From: Winogradskyella sp046545555
Lineage (GTDB): Bacteria > Bacteroidota > Bacteroidia > Flavobacteriales > Flavobacteriaceae
DNA length: 64,000 nucleotides
Assembly (NCBI RefSeq): GCF_046545555.1
Contig: NZ_JBHZTH010000003.1
Span: forward strand, 62,001-126,000
Direction of reading: 5' to 3'
This document shows positions 17,619 to 26,699 of the stretch, in pieces. A program made the position numbers and the translations under genes. How positions within the stretch are numbered: the stretch's first letter is position 1; every line of letters starts with the position of its first letter. The notes beneath the pieces were generated by a model. That model made no database searches and was not told the DNA's origin. It was given only the letters and a program-made list of their open reading frames with translations.

Positions 17619-18944
17619 ATGAAAACATTTAAACTAGCACTTTTTAGCTTAGCTTTCACTTTATTGATGTTTACCTCTTGCACAAATGACGAACCAGTTG
17701 TTATGGAGGATCAATCAACAGAAGAAAGTGAATCTATCATTACAACATTTAACCGATTAAATCAACAAGTAGATCAAAATGGCAATTTTAATGTAGAGAA
17801 CAATCCTGCAGGTAATATTGTATTTGATTTTTGTTTTGACTTTGTTTACCCATTAACACTTTCTTTTAATAATGGTACAACAGTAACTGTAGAGAATTTA
17901 GATGGTTTAGTAGATGTTATGATTAACTCTACAGAAGACCTTTATGTTAACGGCATAGCGTTTCCTTTTGATGTTGAAACATACAATGAGACTACAAATG
18001 CTATTGATATTGAAACAATTAATAATGAAGAAGAGTTTGCAACTTTACTTGAGAGTTGTTTATTTGACGATTTTGAACCTTGTGACTGTTTCGAAGTTTA
18101 TGAGCCTGTTTGTGTACAAGTTACTGATCCAAATGGAGAAACTTTCACAATAACATATTCAAATTCATGTTATGCAGAGTGTGATGGCTTTACAGAAGCC
18201 GACTTTGTAGATGACTGTGAGGAAGATTATTTTTCTTTCGATTTTGAGTGTTTCACACTTAATTACCCTTTAGAAATTATCATAGATGATGAAACTACTG
18301 TAACTGTTAACTCTAATGAAGAACTTGGCAATGCTATTTATGATGTCTATAATTTTGATTTTGTTTATCCTTTTTCAGTAACATTAGAAAATGAAGAGGT
18401 TGTTACAATTAATAGTGCTGAAGATATAGAAGCACTAATCGAAACTTGTTTTGGTGATTTAGGAAATTCTGGAGAATGCGAAGAATGTTTAAACTTACCT
18501 TTTGATCCTGTTTGTGTTGAAGTAGAAGGTCCTACTGGAGAAACGGCAATCTTCGTTTTCTCAAATGCTTGTGTAGCTGAATGTGAAGGATATACAGAAA
18601 ACGATTTTGTTAATTGTGAAGATAATACACCTGTTGAATGTACATCAGATAGCGTAGAAGCCATTGCTTTAGAGTGTCCTTGGATTGCTATATATGCTAG
18701 CGGCACTTTTGGCTACTCATTTAATAGTGATGGTACGTTTACAGTATCTGACGGAAGTGGTAATACCATTACTACAGGAACTTGGTCAGTTGTACAAGGA
18801 AATACTGGTGCACAAACAATAATTTTAGATGCAGTGTCTGGAAATTTTGACGATGAGTGGGCATTTTTAGATTGTAACTGGGACACTTTAAGTGTACAAA
18901 GCCTTATAGATCAGAGTGCCGCAATAGGTTCACTCTGCGATTAA
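17619..18944 (+). CDS. Secreted lipoprotein with two Kazal-like cysteine modules
   Basis: A 441-aa acidic, cysteine-rich protein. The lipobox is MFTSC (Cys21). Two repeat units follow. Each has a beta-rich part (FDFVYPLTLSFNNGTTVTVE; FDFVYPFSVTLENEEVVTIN) and a Kazal-type part at about 154-197 and 285-330. The Kazal parts have the spacing C-x-C...YEPVC...YSNSCYAEC...C and C..C...DPVC...FSNACVAEC...C. Kazal domains usually inhibit serine proteases. A C-terminal lipocalin-like stretch (GTFGYSFNSDGTFTVSDGSG) ends the protein. It is divergent from the FecI/FecR/receptor genes and shares their putative promoter motif. Whether it inhibits proteases is inference. Confidence 0.8.
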   Translation: MKTFKLALFSLAFTLLMFTSCTNDEPVVMEDQSTEESESIITTFNRLNQQVDQNGNFNVENNPAGNIVFDFCFDFVYPLTLSFNNGTTVTVENLDGLVDVMINSTEDLYVNGIAFPFDVETYNETTNAIDIETINNEEEFATLLESCLFDDFEPCDCFEVYEPVCVQVTDPNGETFTITYSNSCYAECDGFTEADFVDDCEEDYFSFDFECFTLNYPLEIIIDDETTVTVNSNEELGNAIYDVYNFDFVYPFSVTLENEEVVTINSAEDIEALIETCFGDLGNSGECEECLNLPFDPVCVEVEGPTGETAIFVFSNACVAECEGYTENDFVNCEDNTPVECTSDSVEAIALECPWIAIYASGTFGYSFNSDGTFTVSDGSGNTITTGTWSVVQGNTGAQTIILDAVSGNFDDEWAFLDCNWDTLSVQSLIDQSAAIGSLCD

Positions 18945-18976
18945 ATTTAATCATAAGTTAGTAAATTGATTGATTG

Positions 18977-19016
18977 AAAAAGTCTTCAGGATGTAATAGT
19001 CTGAAGGCTTTTTTTT
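18977..19016 (+). terminator. Rho-independent terminator of the lipoprotein gene
   Basis: Arms AAAAGTCTTCAG and CTGAAGGCTTTT (one G-T pair) with an 11-nt loop, followed by a run of T, 33 bp after the stop codon. Confidence 0.8.
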
Positions 19017-19076
19017 GCATTTTTTCTATAAGTAAAAACAATAGATTTTGTATTTTTATAGTCTTAATCAATCGAT

Positions 19077-20015
19077 ATGACAATCACACAACTAAAATAT
19101 GCATTAGCCATAGCAGAGCATAAAAACTTTACCAAAGCTGCTGAAAAATGCTTCGTTACTCAGCCTACATTGAGTACACAAATACAAAAACTAGAGGACG
19201 AATTAGACATTATAATTTTTGACAGAGGTAAAAAACCAATTGAAGTAACCGATGTTGGTAGAAAAATCATTTTTCAGGCGCGTAATATTGTCAACGAGGC
19301 AGATCGCATACAAGATATTGTTGATCAGCAAAAAGGATTTATTGGTGGCGAATTTAGATTAGGTATAATCCCAACCGTTATGCCAACCCTTTTACCTATG
19401 TTTTTAAAAAACTTCATTAAAAAATATCCAAAAGTGAAGTTGAAAATTGAAGAGCTAACCACAGAAGAAATCTTAACACGTATTAGCGACGGACATTTAG
19501 ATGCAGCAATTGCAGCAACCCCTTTAGAAAGCGACAACATAAAAGAACGCGTCTTGTATTACGAACCGTTTGTTGCGTATGTACCAAACAATCATCGACT
19601 TAAAGATAAAAAAAAGATAGAAATAGCAGATCTAGATATTGAAGATATGTTACTATTAGAGGACGGTCATTGTTTTAGAGATGGAGTTCTTAATTTATGT
19701 AAAGCTTTTAAAGATCAAATAGATGAGACCTTTCAATTAGAAAGCGGAAGTATTGAAACCTTAATAAAACTATCTAACGAAGGGATGGGAATGACACTAC
19801 TTCCTTATTTACATACTTTAGATATTAAAGAAAAACTGAGTTCTAATTTAAGACACTTTACAGAGCCTTCACCAGCAAGAGAAGTAAGTATAATATATCA
19901 CAAGAGTGAATTAAAAATGCAGATTATCGATGCAATGCATAACGTAATTTCTGGCATTATAAGAGGTGCAATTGCGTTTCAAAATGTCGAGATTATAAGT
20001 CCATTGCCTAAATAA
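19077..20015 (+). CDS. oxyR: LysR-family peroxide sensor OxyR
   Basis: A 312-aa LysR protein. The N-terminal winged helix-turn-helix (MTITQLKYALAIAEHKNFTK, FVTQPTLSTQIQKLE) is followed by a substrate-like domain. The redox pair is present in the OxyR context EDGHCFRDGVLNLC as Cys199 and Cys208, the same numbering as the E. coli protein, so disulfide switching by H2O2 is expected. It activates catalase, peroxiredoxin and Dps genes in known cases; none of those lies in this window. A strong terminator follows. Confidence 0.93.
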   Translation: MTITQLKYALAIAEHKNFTKAAEKCFVTQPTLSTQIQKLEDELDIIIFDRGKKPIEVTDVGRKIIFQARNIVNEADRIQDIVDQQKGFIGGEFRLGIIPTVMPTLLPMFLKNFIKKYPKVKLKIEELTTEEILTRISDGHLDAAIAATPLESDNIKERVLYYEPFVAYVPNNHRLKDKKKIEIADLDIEDMLLLEDGHCFRDGVLNLCKAFKDQIDETFQLESGSIETLIKLSNEGMGMTLLPYLHTLDIKEKLSSNLRHFTEPSPAREVSIIYHKSELKMQIIDAMHNVISGIIRGAIAFQNVEIISPLPK

Positions 20016-20016
20016 A

Positions 20017-20040
20017 AAAAGCGACTCGTAAGTCGCTTTT
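20017..20040. terminator. Bidirectional terminator between oxyR and a small gene
   Basis: Perfect arms AAAAGCGACT (20017-20026) and AGTCGCTTTT (20031-20040) with a 4-nt loop CGTA, between two converging genes. Confidence 0.85.
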
Positions 20041-20043
20041 ATT

Positions 20044-20241
20044 TTATGCTTTTAAATAAATTAAACATTGATTTAATTCTGGGTTCTGATTAATTAGGGA
20101 CTGAATAAAAATTCTTAATTCTTCAAGCTCGTGAGGCAGTAATCTATTTACCGCTTTTTGCACTTCTTTGCAGAATAATGTCGCATCAAAACTAACCTTG
20201 TTAAGTATTGTTTTAGTATACTCATACATCGCTCTCGCCAT
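20044..20241 (-). CDS. Small conserved flavobacterial protein
   Basis: A 65-aa protein with no signal peptide or helix through the membrane. The N-terminus (MARAMYEYTKTILNKVSFDA) and the motif LLPHELEELRIFIQSLI match, from memory, a small conserved protein found in many Flavobacteriaceae. It is mostly helical with two cysteines (about 24 and 59). It ends 3 bp from the shared terminator with oxyR. The function is unknown; a regulatory or adaptor role would be typical of the size. Confidence 0.75.
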   Translation of the reverse strand: MARAMYEYTKTILNKVSFDATLFCKEVQKAVNRLLPHELEELRIFIQSLINQNPELNQCLIYLKA

Positions 20242-20457
20242 AGGTAATCTTTGGTTTTAGGTTTAACAAAAAGTAACTTTTTCTATAGGCTATTGTTTCA
20301 ATTTATGAATTAAAGTTATAAAAAAAACGCTTCGTTTCATTAAATCATATAAAGTTTAACAGCTTATTATGTTAAAAGTTTGATGTTAATCGATGATAAG
20401 TCTAATTGTTAAAGGTAAATTCTGACACTTTAAATCATTAATTTATGACACATAGAT

Positions 20458-21282
20458 CTAAAATCGATTATCCCCATCTAACAAATCGCCTAATCCACCA
20501 AGAATACTACCCTCTCCTTTAGACTTACCTCCTCTTGGCACCGATGCTAAAACACGACCTGCTAATCTACTAAAAGGTAAGGACTGAATAAACACTTTTC
20601 CTGGCCCTTGTAGTTTTGCAAAGAATAAACCTTCTCCGCCAAAAATAGAATTCTTTATGCCACCAATAAACTCTATATCATAATCTACACTTTGAGTAAA
20701 CCCAATGATACAACCTGTATCTACACGCAAAGTTTCACCAGCAGCTAAAGTTTTTACTGCTGTGGTTCCTCCTGCATGTACAAATGCCATTCCGTCTCCT
20801 TCTAATTTTTGCATAATGAAGCCTTCTCCACCAAAGAGTCCACGGCCCAATTTTTTAGAAAATTCAATACCTACACTTACACCTTTAGCGGCACACAGAA
20901 AAGCATCCTTTTGGCAGATAAATTTTCCGCCAAATTCCATTAAGTCAATTGGGATAATTTTTCCAGGATAAGGTGATGCAAAAGATACATTCCGTTTTCC
21001 TGTAAGGTCGTTATAAAATGCCGTCATAAACAAACTCTCACCTGTAAGTATGCGTTTACCAGCACCTAAAATTTTACCTAAAAAACCAGTATCTTTCTGA
21101 GATCCATCACCAAAAATGGTATCCATTTTAATACCATCATCCATCATCATAAAACTGCCTGATTCTGCAATCACGGCCTCTTGTGGATCTAATTCGATTT
21201 CTACATACTGCATCTCTTCACCATAAATACGGTAATCTATTTCGTGTGCGTTTCTATCGTTATAATCTGGTAATTTTTCCAT
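20458..21282 (-). CDS. AIM24/TIGR00266 family protein
   Basis: A 274-aa protein made of repeated beta segments with the family's glycine-rich turns: PQEAVIAESGSFMMMDDGI, GKRILTGESLFMTAFYN, RGLFGGEGFIMQKLEGDG and NSIFGGEGLFFAKLQGPG. This TRAP-like beta-sandwich fold is shared with the mitochondrial AIM24 protein. A glycine-rich tail follows (SILGGLGDLLDGDNRF). The molecular role is unknown in bacteria. It is monocistronic, or read with the DUF4442 gene 97 bp upstream. Confidence 0.88.
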   Translation of the reverse strand: MEKLPDYNDRNAHEIDYRIYGEEMQYVEIELDPQEAVIAESGSFMMMDDGIKMDTIFGDGSQKDTGFLGKILGAGKRILTGESLFMTAFYNDLTGKRNVSFASPYPGKIIPIDLMEFGGKFICQKDAFLCAAKGVSVGIEFSKKLGRGLFGGEGFIMQKLEGDGMAFVHAGGTTAVKTLAAGETLRVDTGCIIGFTQSVDYDIEFIGGIKNSIFGGEGLFFAKLQGPGKVFIQSLPFSRLAGRVLASVPRGGKSKGEGSILGGLGDLLDGDNRF

Positions 21283-21379
21283 AATATTATTTTTGATTTA
21301 AGATTGATTCTCTTATAAGTTGTGAAAATTCAAATTTTGTTACAATTAATGAGATTGCCACGTTTCGCTCACAATAACG

Positions 21380-21835
21380 TTACGATTTTACTTTCAACGT
21401 CCATTCAAAATTAAAAGATGATACTTGTACTCCATCTTTATTGATACCGTTAGCGCTTAACCAAATCGTTTGCCCTTCTCCAGTTTCAAGAGCTTTGCGC
21501 ATCGCGTCATCTAATTTTAAACCATCATCGCATGTGAAGGTTATTCTCCCAGTTGCCTTTTTAGTAAACGAAGCATTATTATTAACCACTAACATTGATA
21601 TTTTTTTTCCGCTTTCTCTAATCTTTTTCATTACTAATGCACCAGTTGCTAACTCTGCTGCCATACCTTGTACAGCCCAAAACATAGATTTAAAAGGATT
21701 TTGATTTACCCAACGATGTTTTACAGATACAATACAAGTAGTGTCATTAATTTGTGTAGCTCTAACACCAGTTAAATATGCTGCAGGTAGCTTAAACATT
21801 AGAAATGTATTGAGTTTAGACGGTGTTATCTTCAT
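21380..21835 (-). CDS. DUF4442 (hotdog-fold thioesterase-like) protein
   Basis: A 151-aa protein of the hotdog-fold type: KLNTFLMFKLPAAYLTGVR, then the long-helix region NPFKSMFWAVQGMAAELATG typical of acyl-CoA thioesterase relatives. DUF4442 members lack a verified substrate. It shares a strand with the TIGR00266 gene downstream and is divergent from the DUF4870 gene. Confidence 0.83.
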   Translation of the reverse strand: MKITPSKLNTFLMFKLPAAYLTGVRATQINDTTCIVSVKHRWVNQNPFKSMFWAVQGMAAELATGALVMKKIRESGKKISMLVVNNNASFTKKATGRITFTCDDGLKLDDAMRKALETGEGQTIWLSANGINKDGVQVSSFNFEWTLKVKS

Positions 21836-21982
21836 ATGATTTGATTATAATTTCCCACTAAAATAATTGAAAATTTCAAGCCTAACTAATGTTAATAAAA
21901 TGTTAATTTTTAGTACTATGCGTAACATAATACCTTTTTAAAGACATATATTTGTATAAACAACTATTATATACTCTTAAAA

Positions 21983-22429
21983 ATGACAAATAATCACCAT
22001 AAAAATTTAGCCACATTTATACATCTCTCCACATTCTCTAGATTTATAATTCCTTTTGGTAATTTCATTGGGCCAATAGTATTGTGGGCAGCCAATAAAG
22101 AGAAATCAGATTTTATAGACCAGCATGGTAAACAAGCTATTAATTTTCAGATTAGTGTTTTACTTTATGCTATTATTATCGGTACAATTAGTGTCCCATT
22201 CTTTATATTCAAACTCTTTAGAGGTCTAGATGTTATAGATTTTCATGGCCTTCATAATTTTCATATTAATGTTGGTGAACCTTCTCCTCTATTGTATATA
22301 GGAGGTGGATTAGGAGCTTTGGCAGTTATAGCATTTATTATAGAACTCGCTCTTATTGTTAAAGCAAGTTTATCTGCGAGAGATGGAAACATTTATAAAT
22401 ATCCATTAACAATCAATTTTTTAAAATAA
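21983..22429 (+). CDS. DUF4870 (Tic20-like) membrane protein
   Basis: A 148-aa protein with three or four helices. The family pattern is clear: FIHLSTFSRFIIPFGNFIGP, then WAANKEKSDFIDQHGKQAIN, which matches the KxxxxFVxxHxKxAxNFQ motif, then helices at about 55-78 and 103-128. Function unknown. It lies 88 bp before padR on the same strand and may share its transcript. Confidence 0.88.
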   Translation: MTNNHHKNLATFIHLSTFSRFIIPFGNFIGPIVLWAANKEKSDFIDQHGKQAINFQISVLLYAIIIGTISVPFFIFKLFRGLDVIDFHGLHNFHINVGEPSPLLYIGGGLGALAVIAFIIELALIVKASLSARDGNIYKYPLTINFLK

Positions 22430-22517
22430 AATAGTCATCAATCTGTGCTGAACTCGCGTCAGTATCACAAATCAATCAAAAAATGAACAGTTTAATTAAA
22501 TTAAATCGAATGATACT

Positions 22518-22859
22518 ATGAAGATAGAAAACACAAAAGCACAAATGCGTAAAGGTGTTTTAGAATATTGCATTTTATCAATTTTAAAGGATGAAGATGC
22601 GTATGTTGCAGAGATTCTAGGAACTCTTAAAGACGCAAAAATGCTTGTTGTAGAAGGAACAATCTATCCACTATTAACAAGACTAAAGAATGCTGGATTG
22701 CTCAATTACCGTTGGGAAGAATCCACGTCTGGACCACCAAGAAAATATTATGGTCTTACAGAGACAGGAAAACTGTTTCTAAAAGAATTAAACTCCACTT
22801 GGAGTGACTTACAGAATGCCGTAAACCTAGTAACCAGTTCAAAAACACCAAAGAAATGA
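22518..22859 (+). CDS. PadR-family transcriptional repressor
   Basis: A 113-aa winged-helix protein of the short PadR type: MRKGVLEYCILSILKDEDAY, then VEGTIYPLLTRLKNAGLLNY and the wing GPPRKYYGLTETG. It binds DNA as a dimer and usually represses its own operon. The stop overlaps the start of the PspC gene (ATGA), so the two are translationally coupled and the PspC gene is the likely target. The inducing signal is unknown, possibly envelope stress. Confidence 0.93.
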   Translation: MKIENTKAQMRKGVLEYCILSILKDEDAYVAEILGTLKDAKMLVVEGTIYPLLTRLKNAGLLNYRWEESTSGPPRKYYGLTETGKLFLKELNSTWSDLQNAVNLVTSSKTPKK

Positions 22860-24658
22860 ATAAAACAGTCAATATAAATTTAGCAGGTATATTCTTCCAC
22901 ATAGATGAGGATGCATACCTTAAGTTATCGCGCTATCTTGAGGCTATAAAACGTTCATTTACAGACTCTCAAGGTCGTTCAGAAATTATAGCAGATATAG
23001 AAGCTCGTATTGCTGAGTTATTTTCTGAACGCATACAAAACGAAAAGCAAGTTGTAGGTGTAAAACTCGTTGACGAGGTTATAACTATTATGGGGCAGCC
23101 AGAAGATTATCTAGTCGACGACGAAATCTTTGAAGACGAACCACAACCAAAACAAAGGCATAGCTCTAAACCTTCTAAAAAATTATATAGAGATACTGAT
23201 AATTCCTATATAGGAGGAGTTGCTGCAGGTTTAAGCCATTATTTTGGTATCGAATCTATTTGGACCCGCTTAATATGGTTGTTACTAGCCATAGGTTCTG
23301 GTGGAACATTTATTTTTATCTATTTTATCTTCTGGGCATTGGTACCAGAAGCAAATACGACGGCAGAAAAATTGACCATGACTGGTGATGCTGTAAACAT
23401 TAGCAACATCGAAAAAAAAATTAAAGACGGCATTGATTCAGTTTCAGAAAATCTAAAAAATGTTGATTTTAAAAAACATGGAGACAAATTAAAAGAAGGT
23501 TTTGACACCGTTTCAGATAACATTTCAGATACAGTAAAAAGCGTCGATTTTCAAAAACAAGGGAATCGCATAAAATCGAGTTCTCAGACATTCTTTGATT
23601 CTATAGGAAGTATTTTAATGTTCTTTCTAAAAATTATGGCAAAGTTTATTGGAGTCATATTAATTATAGTAGGTATAAGCACTTTAATCTCATTAATTGT
23701 AGCATTTTTTACTATAGGAATTACTGATGCCATTCACTTACCAGGCATGGATTTTCTTTATGTTGCTAATGCAGCAAACATACCAATATGGCTTATGTCT
23801 TTATTGTTGTTTTTTGCTGTTGGAATTCCATTTTTCTTCGTCTTTTATTTAGGGCTTAAGATTTTAGTAAATAATTTAAAATCTATAGGTAATGTTGCCA
23901 AATTTACATTACTCGGTCTTTGGTTGATGGCTATTATAGGTTTGGTTATTACTGGTGTAAAACAGGCTACCGAACATGCTTTTGACGCTAAAGTAACTGC
24001 TAAAAAAGAAATAAATATCAAATCGGGTGATACATTAAATTTAAGTATGAAATGGCTAGATAATTATAACAGTTATAGATACAATAGAAATAGTGGTTTT
24101 AGAATAGTTGAAGATGATAATGGGCAAAGTCTTGTATCATCAGACGTGAGATTAATAATAAAGTCTACAACAGATTCTATTGCATCATTGATTATCGAAA
24201 AAGAAGCAACTGGAAGCAATTATAACATTGCCAAAGATCGCGCAGATAATATCTTTTACAATTATGATTTATCGGGTAAAAACTTAGTATTAGACACTTA
24301 TTTAACAACCGATATTAAAAATAAGTTTAGCGAACAAGAAATTAGACTAACCCTCTATTTACCCGAAGGTACCATTTTGTACGCTGACAATAATACGCGT
24401 AGTTTTCATCAGAACTATAGCTATTATAATGATATACTAAAAACAGGGATGGAAGAACAATATCTCAAAGTAATTGAAGATGATGTAGAATGTTTAGACT
24501 GTGAAGTCATAGAAGAGGAAGAAGAGAATATTGGGCAAGTGCAATTAAAAACAGCGGAAAGTGAGACCTTAATTGAGCAATCAACAAATGAAGAAAAGCC
24601 AGATGTTAGCGTACAAATTGACGAAAATGGCGTTGACATAGAGGTTAATGACAATTGA
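22856..24658 (+). CDS. PspC domain envelope-stress protein
   Basis: A 600-aa protein. A cytoplasmic N-terminal domain (1-90; VNINLAGIFFHIDEDAYLKL) precedes a PspC domain (about 108-165; LYRDTDNSYIGGVAAGLSHY, then a helix with WALVPEA). Further helices lie around 252-285, 305-330 and 355-375. A periplasmic beta-rich tail and an acidic end (about 535-600) finish it. PspC proteins sense membrane damage in the phage-shock response. The two GIN-domain genes downstream have similar periplasmic beta folds. It is coupled to padR by a 4-nt overlap. Confidence 0.9.
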   Translation: MNKTVNINLAGIFFHIDEDAYLKLSRYLEAIKRSFTDSQGRSEIIADIEARIAELFSERIQNEKQVVGVKLVDEVITIMGQPEDYLVDDEIFEDEPQPKQRHSSKPSKKLYRDTDNSYIGGVAAGLSHYFGIESIWTRLIWLLLAIGSGGTFIFIYFIFWALVPEANTTAEKLTMTGDAVNISNIEKKIKDGIDSVSENLKNVDFKKHGDKLKEGFDTVSDNISDTVKSVDFQKQGNRIKSSSQTFFDSIGSILMFFLKIMAKFIGVILIIVGISTLISLIVAFFTIGITDAIHLPGMDFLYVANAANIPIWLMSLLLFFAVGIPFFFVFYLGLKILVNNLKSIGNVAKFTLLGLWLMAIIGLVITGVKQATEHAFDAKVTAKKEINIKSGDTLNLSMKWLDNYNSYRYNRNSGFRIVEDDNGQSLVSSDVRLIIKSTTDSIASLIIEKEATGSNYNIAKDRADNIFYNYDLSGKNLVLDTYLTTDIKNKFSEQEIRLTLYLPEGTILYADNNTRSFHQNYSYYNDILKTGMEEQYLKVIEDDVECLDCEVIEEEEENIGQVQLKTAESETLIEQSTNEEKPDVSVQIDENGVDIEVNDN

Positions 24659-24741
24659 GAGTACAAAATCAACAGTTCAGTATTATTTAATATTAAACGA
24701 CTAAAATCTTGTAGATATTTGTATAGAATAAATTAAAAAAA

Positions 24742-24787
<46 letters not shown>

Positions 24788-24801
24788 CCCACTTGAGCTA
24801 T

Positions 24802-24847
24802 GCAATATCAAAATCTTTATTGTTTTTTGATATTGCTTTGGCCAAAG
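24802..24847. promoter_or_regulatory. Hairpin plus adjacent palindrome upstream of the GIN lipoprotein gene
   Basis: Perfect 12-base arms GCAATATCAAAA (24802-24813) and TTTTGATATTGC (24825-24836) are followed directly by the palindrome CTTTGGCCAAAG (24836-24847). They may end the PspC transcript or bind a regulator. The T-tract is weak, so the terminator reading is uncertain. Confidence 0.5.
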
Positions 24848-24889
24848 TGAATTTTTAAAAAACTAAACATCAATCAAAAAATAAAAATC

Positions 24890-25618
24890 ATGAGTACATT
24901 AACCAGAATTATCGTTTCAAGCATTATCAGTCTATTTATGCTATCCTGTAACTTTTCAATGAATTTTGGACCAGGTATAGACGGCAGCAAAAATGTCGTT
25001 AGTGCTGATAGAAATATTTCCACAGACTTTAACGCTGTGAAAGTGAGTCAAGGTCTAAATCTTTATATCACGCAGTCTAAAAATGTTTCTTTAAGCATTG
25101 AAGCAGATGATAATCTTCACGACATAATTGTGACAAAAGTTGAAAATGGAACACTAAGCATTTATACTACAGAAAATATAAGAAGAGCTTCGTCTAAAAA
25201 CATTCTATTAAGTGTACCTAATTTAAACACAATTAAAGCTACAAGTGGCAGTAATGTGTATGCAACTAGTGCAATCGATTTAAATAAATTAGAGCTTACT
25301 ACAACTAGTGGGGCAAATATTAAACTAGATATTAAAACACAAAATTTAATTTGTCGTTCAACTAGCGGAAGTAATATTATACTAAACGGAACTACAAAAA
25401 ATATGACCGCTGAGGCTACAAGTGGCAGTAATATTAGAGCATCCAACTTATCTGCTGAAACTTCAAATGTTAAGGCAACTAGTGGTGCCAATGTTACAAT
25501 AAACACCTTAAAAGAATTAACTGCACGAGCTACAAGTGGAGGTAATGTAAGATATTCAGGAAATCCTGAGAGTATTAATAAATCAGATAGTTCTGCAGGA
25601 AGTATTAGAGCGCAATAG
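24890..25618 (+). CDS. Head GIN (DUF2807) domain lipoprotein
   Basis: A 242-aa protein. The lipobox is LFMLSC (Cys20). The DUF2807/head-GIN domain starts at ISTDFNAVKVSQGLNLYITQ and continues as a right-handed beta-helix-like series. Its rungs repeat the pattern (A/T)(T)SG(S/G/A)N about every 20 residues (IKATSGSNVY, LTTTSGANIK, CRSTSGSNII, AEATSGSNIR, VKATSGANVT, ARATSGGNVR). It is probably exposed at the cell surface or periplasm. It follows the PadR-PspC pair with a variable-length AATC repeat in its leader. Confidence 0.9.
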   Translation: MSTLTRIIVSSIISLFMLSCNFSMNFGPGIDGSKNVVSADRNISTDFNAVKVSQGLNLYITQSKNVSLSIEADDNLHDIIVTKVENGTLSIYTTENIRRASSKNILLSVPNLNTIKATSGSNVYATSAIDLNKLELTTTSGANIKLDIKTQNLICRSTSGSNIILNGTTKNMTAEATSGSNIRASNLSAETSNVKATSGANVTINTLKELTARATSGGNVRYSGNPESINKSDSSAGSIRAQ

Positions 25619-25724
25619 AGATGTTTTTAATTAAAATTAAAAATATTTAAGTATCTATATACCTTATAATCACATAATTAATAGCCGTTTTAAATTCTTT
25701 AGAGAGTTTGGGACGGTTTTTGTA

Positions 25725-25732
25725 TATCTTTG
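25725..25732 (+). promoter_or_regulatory. Bacteroidota-type -7 box (TATCTTTG)
   Basis: TATCTTTG matches the TAnnTTTG -7 consensus of the primary sigma factor in Bacteroidota exactly and lies 67 bp before the second GIN gene. A TTTG at 25707-25710 could serve as the -33 box, but the 14-nt gap is shorter than usual. Confidence 0.5.
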
Positions 25733-25799
25733 TTTAAAGGCTATAAAAGTGACATTACTAATGTTTTGTGTCTTACTTATAGCGCAATTAAACTTTGAG

Positions 25800-26630
25800 A
25801 TGAAAAAAATATTACTTGTTCTTGTTTTAATGATATTTGTTGCACCAACTGTCATCGCACAAGAAAAAATAAAAGGAGACCGAAATGTAACTATTAAACA
25901 AACTTACATTGACGATTTCGAAACAATTGTAGTTAATGGAGATTTCTCTATTGAAATTGTATATAACAGTAAACCATCTGTTCAAATTGAAGCAGACGAT
26001 AACTTGCACGAAGTTATACAGTTTGATGTTGTTGATGGTGTTTTATCCTTTATCGAAACGACTCGTATTACATCAAAAAAGAAGTTAGCTATTACCGTAA
26101 ATTATGGTGATGCTTTACAAAATATTGAAACCATGGGAGATGGAGAAATACGTTCTTTAACTTCTATGGAACTTGGTAATGCTACGCTTAGCACTTCTGG
26201 TAATTCTAGGGTTTATTTAAATATTAGAGCGAAAAACTTTATTTATAAAAGTTCTGGAAAATCCAAAACGCGCTTAAATCTAACGGCTGATTCAACAAAA
26301 ATAGAATTAAGTGATAATAGTAAGTTAGACGCTTTAATAAATAGTAAAGTTGCCGATTTTGATCTATATTTAAGATCCGATGCTGTAATTGAAGGGTCTG
26401 CCTCTAGCTCAATAATTCGTTTAGACAATTCCACAAACTTTAATGGCCCAAAATTCGATGTTAAAACTGTCGATGTAACGCTAGAAGATAATAGCGATCT
26501 CACCATTGCTGCTAATGAAAGTATTACAATAGAGGCTTCTGGAGATAGCGAAATTTATTTATTTGGAAATCCTAAAATTGTAATATCTAAATTTGAAGAT
26601 ACTGCCAAACTTCAAAAGAAGAAGCGTTAA
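25800..26630 (+). CDS. GIN (DUF2807) domain secreted protein
   Basis: A 276-aa protein when started at the ATG at 25800 (MKKILLVLVLMIFVAPTVIA), which gives a clean signal peptide. The open frame extends upstream to a GTG at 25749, but that spoils it. The GIN domain begins at YIDDFETIVVNGDFSIEI and runs as beta-helix-like rungs (GDGEIRSL, TSGNSRVYL, SSGKSKTRL, SDNSKLDAL). It is paralogous to the lipoprotein just upstream but lacks the lipobox, so it should be released to the periplasm or exported. It ends in a lysine-rich tail (KLQKKKR). Confidence 0.88.
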   Translation: MKKILLVLVLMIFVAPTVIAQEKIKGDRNVTIKQTYIDDFETIVVNGDFSIEIVYNSKPSVQIEADDNLHEVIQFDVVDGVLSFIETTRITSKKKLAITVNYGDALQNIETMGDGEIRSLTSMELGNATLSTSGNSRVYLNIRAKNFIYKSSGKSKTRLNLTADSTKIELSDNSKLDALINSKVADFDLYLRSDAVIEGSASSSIIRLDNSTNFNGPKFDVKTVDVTLEDNSDLTIAANESITIEASGDSEIYLFGNPKIVISKFEDTAKLQKKKR

Positions 26631-26650
26631 ATAAACAATTTATATAAAAT

Positions 26651-26682
26651 AAAAAAGCCGAAGTTTTTACTTCGGCTTTTTT
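26651..26682. terminator. Bidirectional terminator between GIN gene and trxB
   Basis: Thirteen-base perfect arms AAAAAAGCCGAAG (26651-26663) and CTTCGGCTTTTTT (26670-26682) with a 6-nt loop, placed between converging genes. Confidence 0.92.
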
Positions 26683-26699
26683 ATGAACCTTCTTGTCTA

